Shown piece after piece: positions 6,878 through 13,743 of a stretch of DNA of 18,553 bases. Below the pieces are notes generated by a model that saw only the letters and a list, made by a program, of their open reading frames with translations, made no database searches and was not told where the DNA came from. The stretch's first letter is position 1. Every line of letters starts with the position of its first letter. Made by a program: the position numbers and the translations under genes. Source of the stretch: an uncultured Alistipes sp. (GTDB taxonomy: Bacteria; Bacteroidota; Bacteroidia; Bacteroidales; Rikenellaceae); NCBI GenBank assembly GCA_900552955.1, contig USBO01000020.1, positions 1 to 18,553 on the forward strand, written 5' to 3'.

Positions 6878-8179
6878 TTATCCTACCTTTTTAAGTTCGG
6901 ATAAATTTGCTTTTTCTATCTTTTCTTTGGCGTATGGCAGTGTCACGCGAAACTCCGTGCAGCCGGCCGACGGGATGTCGAACATCGTGTCCGTCATCAC
7001 CGCCTCGCAGATCGAACGCAGACCGCGGGCGCCCAGTTTGCAGACCGCGGCGCGGTCGACGATGTAGTCGAGCGCCTCGTCGTCGAAGGCGAGCTTCACG
7101 CCGTCCATCTCGAAAAGCCGCACGTACTGCTTGACGATGGCGTTCTTGGGCTCGGTGAGGATCGAGCGCAGCGCCTCGCGGCCCAGCGGCTGGAGGTAGG
7201 TCAGCACCGGCAGACGCCCCACCAGCTCGGGAATCAGCCCGAACGACTTGAGGTCTTGCGGCATGACGTACTGCATGAGGTTCGAGCGGTCGATGGGATC
7301 GGCCGTCGTGCGGCCGTAGCCGATCGCCCGCGTGTTGAGCCGCTGGGCGATCTTGCGTTCGATGCCGTCGAAGGCTCCGCCGCAGATGAAGAGGATGTTG
7401 CGCGTGTCGACCTGAATGAATTTCTGGTCGGGATGCTTGCGCCCGCCCTGCGGCGGGACGTTGACCGTCGTCCCTTCGAGAATCTTGAGCAGCGCCTGCT
7501 GCACGCCCTCGCCCGAGACGTCGCGCGTGATGGAGGGGTTGTCGCTCTTGCGGGCGATCTTGTCGATCTCGTCGATGAAGACGATGCCCCGCTCGGCGGC
7601 CGCCACATCGTAGGAGGCCACCTGCAACAGCCGCGAGAGGATGCTCTCCACGTCCTCGCCCACGTAGCCCGCCTCGGTGAGAACGGTCGCGTCTACGATG
7701 GTGAAGGGGACGTCGAGCAGCCGCGCGATGGTGCGGGCCATGAGCGTCTTGCCCGTTCCTGTCGGGCCCACGAGCACGACGTTCGACTTGTCGATCTCGA
7801 CCTCCTCGTCGCCGGCCGTCTTCGACAGGATGCGTTTGTAGTGGTTGTAGACCGCCACCGACAGGTAGCGCTTGGCGGCATCCTGACCGATGACGTACTG
7901 GTCGAGCATCGCCTTGATCTGCGCCGGTTTGAGCAGCTCCTCGTAACGTAGTTGCGACTGCGACTGCGACTGCGACTGCGGCGCAGCGCCGGCGAGCGGG
8001 TCGGCGATCACGCGGTGCTCGACGAGCGTGTGGTAGCCCTGTTCGATGCACTCGTTGCAGATGCGGGCTTCGCCGCTCTGGAAGAGCATCAGCACCTCGC
8101 TGTGGTGCTTGCCGCAGAAGGAGCAGTGCTCCTCCGTGTTGCGGGACGATCCGTTCCTGGGGTTCTTCGTATGTGTCAT
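6878..8179 (-). CDS. clpX: ATP-dependent Clp protease ATP-binding subunit ClpX
   Basis: The 433-aa AAA+ unfoldase delivers substrates to ClpP. The N-terminal zinc finger uses Cys19, Cys22, Cys41 and Cys44. Walker A is GPTGTGKT at 138-145, the pore loop is GYVGED at 171-176, and Walker B is FIDEID at 201-206. RKIAQRLNTRAIGYG (275-289) includes the ClpP-docking loop, with IGY in place of the E. coli IGF. Sensor II is GARGLR at 383-388. The linker between zinc finger and AAA+ domain holds a Ser-Gln run (residues 68-76) encoded by a 6-bp microsatellite. It lies 35 bp after clpP in the same direction, so the two are very probably co-transcribed. The start is the first ATG giving a normal zinc-finger N-terminus. 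Confidence 0.97.
   Translation of the reverse strand: MTHTKNPRNGSSRNTEEHCSFCGKHHSEVLMLFQSGEARICNECIEQGYHTLVEHRVIADPLAGAAPQSQSQSQSQLRYEELLKPAQIKAMLDQYVIGQDAAKRYLSVAVYNHYKRILSKTAGDEEVEIDKSNVVLVGPTGTGKTLMARTIARLLDVPFTIVDATVLTEAGYVGEDVESILSRLLQVASYDVAAAERGIVFIDEIDKIARKSDNPSITRDVSGEGVQQALLKILEGTTVNVPPQGGRKHPDQKFIQVDTRNILFICGGAFDGIERKIAQRLNTRAIGYGRTTADPIDRSNLMQYVMPQDLKSFGLIPELVGRLPVLTYLQPLGREALRSILTEPKNAIVKQYVRLFEMDGVKLAFDDEALDYIVDRAAVCKLGARGLRSICEAVMTDTMFDIPSAGCTEFRVTLPYAKEKIEKANLSELKKVG
7953..7980 (-). repeat. 6-bp microsatellite within clpX (Ser-Gln linker)
   Basis: TGCGAC (plus strand) is repeated 4.7 times in tandem. On the coding strand it gives alternating Ser and Gln codons. Gain or loss of a unit would change linker length by two residues and keep the frame. 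Confidence 0.9.
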
Positions 8180-8214
8180 TCTTCGTATTTTCGTATGGGT
8201 AGGCAGCGTGGGGG

Positions 8215-8883
8215 CTACTTGCGTTTTTTGAGCACCTCGTCGATCAGGCCGTAGCTCTTGGCTTCGGCGGCCGTCATCCAGTAGTCGCGGTCGGCGTCCT
8301 TCTCGATCTTCTTGACCGGCACGCCGGCGTGCTTGGAGAGGATTTCATACAATTCGCGCTTCGTGCGCAGAATCTCGCGGGCCGTGATCTCGATGTCCGA
8401 CGCCTGGCCCTGTGCACCGCCCAGCGGCTGATGGATCATCACGCGCGAGTGGGGGAGCGCCGAGCGCTTGCCCGCGGTTCCGGCCGTGAGCAGCACGGCG
8501 CCCATCGAGGCGGCCAGTCCGGTGCAGATGGTCGCCACATCGCAGTTCACGAGCTGCATCGTGTCGTAGATGCCCAGACCGGCCGATACCGAGCCGCCCG
8601 GCGAGTTGATGTAGAGCTGGATGTCCTTCTCGGAATCGGCCGATTCCAGGAAGAGCAACTGCGCCTGAATGATGTTGGCCGCATCGTCGTAGATCGGCGC
8701 TCCGAGGAAGATGATGCGATCCATCATCAGACGCGAGAAGACGTCCATCGTGGCGACGTTCAACTGCCGCTCCTCGATGATGGTGGGCGACACGTAGTCG
8801 GCGACCACGGAGCGGAAGTCGTGCAGGCGCAGGCTGCTGATGCCGCAATGCTTGACGGCGTATTTTTCGAATTCGGAAGACAT
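8215..8883 (-). CDS. clpP: ATP-dependent Clp protease proteolytic subunit
   Basis: The 222-aa serine peptidase is the barrel-forming partner of ClpX. The catalytic triad is Ser126 (AASMGAV), His151 (MIHQPLGG) and Asp200 (DRDYWM). The spacing of 25 and 49 residues equals that in E. coli ClpP. INSPGGSV at 92-99 is the oxyanion/strand motif. The N-terminal 30 residues are longer than the mature E. coli enzyme and may include a propeptide. It sits between tig (128 bp upstream) and clpX (35 bp downstream), the common tig-clpP-clpX order. A hairpin in the tig-clpP gap may modulate read-through. No good -7 box is seen directly before this gene, so transcription probably comes largely from tig. Confidence 0.97.
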   Translation of the reverse strand: MSSEFEKYAVKHCGISSLRLHDFRSVVADYVSPTIIEERQLNVATMDVFSRLMMDRIIFLGAPIYDDAANIIQAQLLFLESADSEKDIQLYINSPGGSVSAGLGIYDTMQLVNCDVATICTGLAASMGAVLLTAGTAGKRSALPHSRVMIHQPLGGAQGQASDIEITAREILRTKRELYEILSKHAGVPVKKIEKDADRDYWMTAAEAKSYGLIDEVLKKRK

Positions 8884-8933
8884 AGCTGTACGTTTATGTG
8901 TTTTACATCTCTGAACGGGCCGGCCGGCTCCGG

Positions 8934-8974
8934 TTCAAAAGAAGGACTCTGCAAACATCACGCCCGCAGAGTCC
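8934..8974 (-). terminator. Hairpin plus T-rich tract between tig and clpP
   Basis: On the minus strand a perfect 9-bp stem (GGACTCTGC / GCAGAGTCC, 8944-8952 and 8966-8974) with a 13-nt loop is followed by TTCTTTTG. It lies 38 bp after the tig stop and 60 bp before the clpP start. It could be a partial terminator that lets some tig transcripts reach clpPX. Confidence 0.6.
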
Positions 8975-9011
8975 GAAGTCGATCATTTTTCCGGGAACCG
9001 GGCAAGCGGGA

Positions 9012-10340
9012 CTACATCTCCTTGACCAGTTTTGCGAATTCGTCGGCCGAGACCGACTTCTCGGTCACCTTGATCTTGCCCTTCACGTCTTCGACCACCT
9101 TCGTTTCGTAGAGTTTCTCGTAGATCTTCTGCGACTGCTCCTTGTTGGCGAGGATCTGCTGTTTGGCGAAGTTCTCCAGCATATCGTCCGGTGCGGCCGG
9201 CATGCCGTACTGCGCGAACTGCGCTGCGGCGAACGCCTTGGCCTCGGCCAGCGCCTCGTCGGCCGTCACGGTGAGGTTGTCCTCCTTGATGAAGTGTTTC
9301 TGCAGGTAGTTCCACGTGAACATCTTGAGGAACTGATCGAAATCCCTCTCGATCTCCTCCTTCGAGAACTTCTCCTCGTTGATGACGTAGAGCCAGCGCT
9401 TGAGGAAGGCGGCGGGCATCTTCAGAGCGGCCTTTTCGATCAGGAAGTCGCGCAGACGGAGCGTGAAGAGATAGTCGCTCTCGCGCGTGAGCTCCTTGGC
9501 GATCTCGGCGTCGACGAAGGCGTCCAGACCGGCCTCGTCGGTGACGTTGCCCTGCGGGAAGGCGAGCTTGAAGAACTCCTCGTTCAACTCCGGCTCGGCG
9601 AATTTGCGGATCTTGGTGATCTCGAGCGTGAAGGCGGGGTTGACCTCCGCCAGTTCGTCCTCCTTGAGCTGCAAGGCCGCCGCACGCTGCGCGGGATTCT
9701 TGTAGAGGGCGTTGATGTCGACCTCCATCTTGTCGCCGGCCTTCTTGCCCTTGAACGGAGCGCGCTCCTCCTCGCTCATCGAGATCAGACCCACGTAGGC
9801 CTCCTCGATGTGCAGATCGCCGTTGTCGAGCACCACGGTCAGCGCCTCGTCGTCGGCCACCTGCTCCACGTCGGCCAAACGGCCGTAGCGGCGCAGGAAG
9901 TTCGAGCGGTAGTTGTCGTGCATCTGCTTGTCGATGGCGATGCTGTGGTAGGTCACCTTGTCCTTGGCCGAGAGTGCGAGGTCGATGGCGGGCGCCTCGC
10001 CGATCTCGAACATGTACTCGAACTCGGTGTCGTTATCGAAATCGAAAGCTCCCTGCTCCTCGGCGGGAATCACGTCGCCCAGATAGTCGATGCTCTCCTT
10101 CTGGAGGTACTCGAAGACTGCGTTCGACGCCGTGCGGTACGACTGCTCGGCCACCACGCCCTTGCCGTACATCTTCCTGACGATGCCCATGGGCACCATA
10201 CCGGGGCGGAAACCCGGAATATTGGCCTTGCGACGATATTCGCGCAGCGATTTCTCGACGGCTTCGCCGTAATCCTGCTGGCCCACCTTGACCGAAATCA
10301 ACGAGGTCTGCTCCTCTTTTTGTGTTCTTTTGATCTCCAT
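9012..10340 (-). CDS. tig: Trigger factor, ribosome-associated chaperone
   Basis: A 442-aa protein starting MEIKRTQKEEQ. It binds the ribosome exit site and shields nascent chains. The ribosome-binding signature is at 43-50 (GFRPGMVP, with Met where E. coli has Lys), followed by a long N-domain. A weak FKBP-like region lies about 150-245, where the usual aromatic active-site pattern is hard to see, so prolyl isomerase activity is doubtful. A helical, charged C-domain reaches residue 442. The frame stays open upstream to 10409, but that part overlaps the promoter at 10379-10410, so the ATG at 10340 is the start. It is the first gene of the probable tig-clpP-clpX operon. Confidence 0.95.
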   Translation of the reverse strand: MEIKRTQKEEQTSLISVKVGQQDYGEAVEKSLREYRRKANIPGFRPGMVPMGIVRKMYGKGVVAEQSYRTASNAVFEYLQKESIDYLGDVIPAEEQGAFDFDNDTEFEYMFEIGEAPAIDLALSAKDKVTYHSIAIDKQMHDNYRSNFLRRYGRLADVEQVADDEALTVVLDNGDLHIEEAYVGLISMSEEERAPFKGKKAGDKMEVDINALYKNPAQRAAALQLKEDELAEVNPAFTLEITKIRKFAEPELNEEFFKLAFPQGNVTDEAGLDAFVDAEIAKELTRESDYLFTLRLRDFLIEKAALKMPAAFLKRWLYVINEEKFSKEEIERDFDQFLKMFTWNYLQKHFIKEDNLTVTADEALAEAKAFAAAQFAQYGMPAAPDDMLENFAKQQILANKEQSQKIYEKLYETKVVEDVKGKIKVTEKSVSADEFAKLVKEM

Positions 10341-10378
10341 AACGTATTTATTTGCTTGTTTTGACCCGCTTTGGCGGG

Positions 10379-10410
10379 CAAAGATACGAAAAGTCGCGCG
10401 CAAAAGCAAA
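10379..10410 (-). promoter_or_regulatory. Promoter of tig within a half-copy of the dispersed repeat
   Basis: On the minus strand TTTGC (10406-10410), a 19-20-bp spacer and TATCTTTG (10379-10386) match the Bacteroidetes consensus very well. Expected transcription starts about 30 nt before the tig ATG. Confidence 0.82.
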
Positions 10411-10423
10411 CATTGGTTTGCAA
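10379..10423 (-). repeat. Half-copy of the 72-74-bp promoter repeat
   Basis: The plus-strand order CAAAGATACGAAAAGTCG, then GCGCA-AAGCAA, then a small inverted repeat (GCAAAC-ATTG-GTTTGC, 10406-10421) matches the first half of the units at 18069 and 12936. The second half (GCCGAGACGnAGTATCT) is missing. Confidence 0.6.
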
Positions 10424-10591
10424 TTTAGAACCGTGAACTGAAAATTGAATCCGCTTCGTTTTCGGCGGTGCGTGCGCCGCAGCGATCGGCTGCCGTGCGG
10501 CGGCGCCGGCCGCTGCGCATGGACCGGCGGGGCGGGAGACAGTTCGTCGGGATTTTTTCGCGGGCATGGTCGTGCGGCAGCGGATTTGCGC
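10424..10591. other. Intergenic stretch with no recognised gene
   Basis: The 316 bp between tig and the transporter gene hold the two divergent promoters. The rest is very GC-rich with short G/C inverted repeats such as CGGCGCCGGCCGCTG near 10500. I see no convincing small gene or structured RNA here. Confidence 0.5.
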
Positions 10592-10599
10592 TACCTTTG
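10592..10599 (+). promoter_or_regulatory. -7 promoter box of the EamA transporter gene
   Basis: TACCTTTG fits TAnnTTTG and lies 57 bp before the ATG at 10657. A clear -33 box is not seen at the expected distance. Confidence 0.55.
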
Positions 10600-10656
10600 C
10601 GCCGGAATGTTCGCGCGGAAGAGGCCCGGCCCCTTTCCGCCGTAAGCAATGCGACC

Positions 10657-11586
10657 ATGAATGTCAGAACCAAAGGATTCGTCTGCGGCGCGGTGGCGGC
10701 CGCGACCTACGGCATGAATCCGCTTTTCACGCTGCCGCTCTACCACGCGGGGATGACGCCCGATTCGGTGCTCTTCTACCGCTATGCTTTCGCATTGCCG
10801 ATTCTGGCCGCGATGATCTGTTTGCGGGGCCAGGATTTCGCGCTGCGGCGCGCTGCGGTGCTGCCGCTGGTGGCGATGGGACTGCTCATGGCCGCCTCGT
10901 CGCTGTTCCTCTACATGAGCTATAACCATATGGATGCCGGCATCGCCTCGACGATTCTGTTCGTCTATCCGATTCTCGTGGCGCTCATCATGGCGCTGGG
11001 CTTCCGCGAGCGCATCACGCCGCTGACGATCTTCTGCATCGCGCTGGCCGTCTTCGGAATCGGACTGCTCTACCGGGGCGGCGGACAGACGCTCAGTCTG
11101 ACGGGCGTGGTGCTCGTCCTGCTTTCGTCGCTCTCGTATGCGATCTACATCGTGGGTGTGAACCGCTCCGGTCTCAAGACGCTGCCGACGGTCAAACTCA
11201 CCTTCTATGCGCTCCTGTTCGGCCTTGTGATCTACGTCGTGCGGCTCGACTTCCTCACCGCGCTGCAGGCTGTGCCGACGTGGTGGCTGTGGGGCAACGT
11301 GCTGGCGCTGGCGGCATTGCCCACGGCCGTGTCGCTGCTCTGCACCACGCAGGCCATCCATGCCATCGGTTCCACGCCGACGGCCGTCCTCGGGGCGCTC
11401 GAACCCGTCACGGCGGTCTTCTTCGGCGTCGTGATCTTTCACGAGGAGCTCTCGGCGCGGCTGGGGCTCGGCATCGCGCTGATTCTGGTCGCGGTGACGC
11501 TCATCGTCGCCGGAGGGCATATCGCTGCCTTCCTGCTCCGGTTCCGGCGGCTCTTTCCCAAACGGCACAGAAAAACGGGAGCCTGA
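10657..11586 (+). CDS. EamA/DMT-superfamily transporter
   Basis: A 309-aa inner-membrane protein with about ten hydrophobic segments in two repeated five-helix EamA units. The first unit spans about residues 5-140, the second about 150-297. Recognisable family segments are ASSLFLYMSYNHMDAGIAST in helices 3-4 and GALEPVTAVFFGVVIFHEE in helices 8-9, the latter the typical LEPVxAxxxGxxxxxE pattern. The C-terminus is strongly basic (RFRRLFPKRHRK), consistent with a cytoplasmic end. Such carriers export or import small metabolites; no substrate can be assigned. An upstream in-frame extension to 10468 is proline/arginine-rich and covers the -7 box, so the ATG at 10657 was chosen. It converges on the peptidase gene, 29 bp away. 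Confidence 0.9.
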   Translation: MNVRTKGFVCGAVAAATYGMNPLFTLPLYHAGMTPDSVLFYRYAFALPILAAMICLRGQDFALRRAAVLPLVAMGLLMAASSLFLYMSYNHMDAGIASTILFVYPILVALIMALGFRERITPLTIFCIALAVFGIGLLYRGGGQTLSLTGVVLVLLSSLSYAIYIVGVNRSGLKTLPTVKLTFYALLFGLVIYVVRLDFLTALQAVPTWWLWGNVLALAALPTAVSLLCTTQAIHAIGSTPTAVLGALEPVTAVFFGVVIFHEELSARLGLGIALILVAVTLIVAGGHIAAFLLRFRRLFPKRHRKTGA

Positions 11587-11594
11587 TCCGGCTC
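11571..11594 (-). terminator. Possible terminator of the S37 peptidase gene
   Basis: On the minus strand a short GC stem (GAGCC-ggatca-GGCTC, 11579-11594) is followed by CCGTTTTT. It overlaps the last codons of the convergent transporter gene. The stem is only 5 bp, hence the low confidence. Confidence 0.35.
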
Positions 11595-11615
11595 ACGCGG
11601 CGACGGTTGTCCCGT

Positions 11616-12902
11616 CTATTCCAGCCACCCGCGGATGGTTGCGACCGCCTCGTCGCGCATGGCGTCGGGCAGCGTGGCGATGCGCGTGCGGTGCGAGCCG
11701 CGGGGTTGCACGAAGACCTTCATGTTGCGTTTGCGCGGCGTGACGGCCCATGCCGCACCCGAAGCCGTCCACGGGTCGTCGCCGCCGTAGATCATCACCA
11801 TGCGCGGGTCTTGGCGCCGCAGATAGCGGCGCATGCGCCGATAGAGCGTGCGGTCGAACGGAGTCGAGCGCAGCTCGTCGGGCAGAAAGATCCGCCGCAG
11901 GTAGTCCTTGCTGCCGTCGATTGAGAGATAGCGCCGGAAGGGCTTGGTGTCGTAGCCGTAGTAGCCCAGTTCGCGGGCCGCCTGCACGAAGAAGGGGGTG
12001 GTCGGCGTCTCGCGGACGAAGTAGGAGGGGGCGACCGCCGTCACGAGGTGGCCGAACAGCTCGTCGTCCGAAGCCGATGCGGCGGGGATTCCGTCGATCG
12101 TCGACCCCCATTGCCAGAACGAGAAGGCGTACTCCAGCACGCAGAGGTCGTAGATTTCGGCCAGCGGCGCACGGAATTCGTAACCCTTCTCGCGGCAGAA
12201 CGCCTCGAAGCGGGGCATCAGCCGCTCGCGGCGGCGCAGCGCCTCGGTCTGGAACCGCTCGACGGCGGCGCGTTCGCCGGCCGTTCCCACACGACGCAGA
12301 AACCGCTCGTGCCGCCCGTCCTCGCGCGAACGGTTCACCGGTCCGACGTAGGGGACGTAGCCGTCGACGTCGTCGGGGAAGAAGGTGGCGTAGAGCATCG
12401 TCGTCGTGCCGCCCTTGCTGATGCCCGTGGCGATCCATTTGCCCGGGTAGATCGTGCCGAGCAGCCGCCGCACGTCGTGCAGGTCGCGGGCCGAGGCTTC
12501 GGCCGTGAGGTGGCGCCAGTCGCGCGGCTCGGGCGTCGAGCCGAGGAAATAGCGGTGCTCGACGAAGACGATGTTGGCGTCGAAGAGCTGCGACAGCTCC
12601 TCGCAGTAATCGGGCCGGTAGGCGTATTTGGCCCCGTAACCCTCGGTGATGAGGATCGTCGGGCGGTCGAAGCCGGCGTGGAAGATCACCACGCGGTGGG
12701 CGAAATCGCCCTTTTCGGGTGCCTGCCAGTCGAGCGGCTGGCGCAGTGTGAGTTCGTACTTCTCGTCGAAGCGGGTCGATTCGAGCGGGGTCACGGCGAC
12801 GGCGCGATCCAGCGCCCCGAGTCGCTCGCGCAGCGTGGTCTGCGCCTGTGCCGTCAGCGCCAGGAGTGCTGTCAGCACCAGAGAGAACATTCGTTTCATC
12901 AT
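11616..12902 (-). CDS. Secreted S37-type serine peptidase (PS-10 tripeptidyl aminopeptidase family)
   Basis: A 428-aa alpha/beta-hydrolase peptidase. The signal peptide MMKRMFSLVLTALLALTAQA (1-20) predicts export. The nucleophile is Ser162 in ATGISKGGTT (158-167), a serine elbow typical of peptidase family S37. Asp375/Asp376 in IYGGDDPW (371-378) and His404 in PRGSH (400-404) supply the rest of the triad. The EHRYF motif at 115-119, after the oxyanion-side strand, is shared with S28/S37 enzymes. Family members cleave short peptides from N-termini, which fits a peptide-scavenging anaerobe; specificity is not visible. ATGs at 12902 and 12899 are equally possible. Its promoter lies inside the repeat array just upstream. 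Confidence 0.87.
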   Translation of the reverse strand: MMKRMFSLVLTALLALTAQAQTTLRERLGALDRAVAVTPLESTRFDEKYELTLRQPLDWQAPEKGDFAHRVVIFHAGFDRPTILITEGYGAKYAYRPDYCEELSQLFDANIVFVEHRYFLGSTPEPRDWRHLTAEASARDLHDVRRLLGTIYPGKWIATGISKGGTTTMLYATFFPDDVDGYVPYVGPVNRSREDGRHERFLRRVGTAGERAAVERFQTEALRRRERLMPRFEAFCREKGYEFRAPLAEIYDLCVLEYAFSFWQWGSTIDGIPAASASDDELFGHLVTAVAPSYFVRETPTTPFFVQAARELGYYGYDTKPFRRYLSIDGSKDYLRRIFLPDELRSTPFDRTLYRRMRRYLRRQDPRMVMIYGGDDPWTASGAAWAVTPRKRNMKVFVQPRGSHRTRIATLPDAMRDEAVATIRGWLE

Positions 12903-12934
12903 CGTACAGGGTTTCGGTGTGGTTTCTCTGCGGG

Positions 12935-12965
12935 CAAAGATACGCAAAGTCGAGGGCAGAAGCAA
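12935..12965 (-). promoter_or_regulatory. Promoter of the S37 peptidase gene, inside repeat unit 1
   Basis: On the minus strand TTGC (12962-12965), a 19-bp spacer and TATCTTTG (12935-12942) give the same arrangement as upstream of rpe. Transcription would start near 12928, about 26 nt before the ATG. The -33 box lies in the hairpin arm of the repeat. Confidence 0.8.
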
Positions 12966-13131
12966 GCGTGCTTGCGTCTGCCGAGACGAAGTATCTAAGG
13001 CGCAGCCAAAGTGCGTAAAGTCGAGGGCAGAAGCAAGCGTGCGCTTGCTTCTGCCGAGACGAAGTATCTGAGGCGCAGCCAAAGTGCGTAAAGTCGGGGG
13101 CGGATGCAAGCCCGTGCTTGCGTCTGGCGGG
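12936..13131. repeat. Tandem array of three 72-73-bp hairpin repeats
   Basis: Units start at 12936, 13008 and 13081; the third is truncated. The plus-strand order is AAAGnnnCG(T/C)AAAGTCG, then GGGCAGAAGCAAGC with an inverted arm, then CTGCCGAGACGAAGTATCT, then (A/G)AGGCGCAGCC. Unit 2 has a perfect 14-bp inverted repeat with a 2-nt loop (13026-13055). Unit 1 has 12-bp arms with one mismatch (12956-12981). Unit 3 keeps only GCAAGC/GCTTGC. The array fills most of the gap between the divergent peptidase and nitroreductase promoters. It is not a CRISPR: units abut without unique spacers. Confidence 0.9.
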
Positions 13132-13146
13132 AGAAGGGGCGGGGAG

Positions 13147-13178
13147 TTGCGGATAACCGTTAAATTTGCCTATCTTTG
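13147..13178 (+). promoter_or_regulatory. Promoter of the nitroreductase operon
   Basis: TTGC (13147-13150), a 20-bp spacer and TATCTTTG (13171-13178) match the Bacteroidetes consensus. The leader to the ATG at 13228 would be about 43 nt. Confidence 0.78.
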
Positions 13179-13227
13179 TCCGACCGGCATTGCTGTTGCC
13201 GGATCGGAAATGTGCTGCAAACGAAAA

Positions 13228-13743
13228 ATGAACGAAATGAATTTTCTGGAGTTGGCGAAGACGCGTTATTCGGTGCGGAGTTACCGGCCGCAGACCGTCG
13301 AACGGGAGAAGGTGGAGTATCTGCTGGAGTGTGCGCGTCTGGCGCCTTCGGCGGTCAATTTCCAGCCGTGGCGGTTTTTCGTTGTGGAGAGCGCGGCGGC
13401 CAAAGAGGCGCTGCGGCGCTGTTATCACCGCGAGTGGTTCGCCGAAGCGCCGCTTTACATCGCCGTGTGCGCCGATGAGACGGCGTCGTGGAAGCGCAAG
13501 GGCGACGGTCGCGACCATGCCGATGTCGATGCGGCCATCGCCGCCGAGCATATCTGCCTCGCGGCGGCCGAACAGGGGCTGGGCAGCTGCTGGGTCTGCA
13601 ACTTCGATGTGCCGCTCTGCCGCGAGGCGCTGCGGCTGCCGGCGGAGCTGCGTCCCGTGGCGCTGATTCCCGTGGGCTATGCGGCGGACGAAGCGGCGAC
13701 CAAAAAACGCAAACCGATGGAGGAGATCGTCGCATGGCGCTGA
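13228..13743 (+). CDS. Nitroreductase-family flavoprotein
   Basis: A 171-aa FMN-dependent oxidoreductase of the short nitroreductase type. The N-terminus has RYSVRSYRP at about 12-20 (FMN phosphate contacts), and LAPSAVNFQPWRFFVV at about 38-53 is the family signature. AAEQGLGSCWVC near 113-124 and the basic C-terminal KKRKPMEEIV are also typical. Members pass electrons from NAD(P)H to quinones, nitro-compounds or other acceptors; the substrate is unknown. ATGs at 13210, 13228 and 13237 are in frame; 13228 or 13237 best fits the family N-terminus. Its last 10 bp overlap the following flavodoxin/ferredoxin gene, so the two products are probably made together and may form an electron-transfer pair (inference). 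Confidence 0.9.
   Translation: MNEMNFLELAKTRYSVRSYRPQTVEREKVEYLLECARLAPSAVNFQPWRFFVVESAAAKEALRRCYHREWFAEAPLYIAVCADETASWKRKGDGRDHADVDAAIAAEHICLAAAEQGLGSCWVCNFDVPLCREALRLPAELRPVALIPVGYAADEAATKKRKPMEEIVAWR

Noticed and set aside
12936..13131. CRISPR array
   Set aside because: The 72-74-bp units abut with no unique spacers, differ internally, and no cas gene is nearby.
13232..13743. F420-dependent or other special cofactor for the nitroreductase
   Set aside because: The sequence shows only the ordinary short FMN nitroreductase pattern; nothing supports another cofactor.
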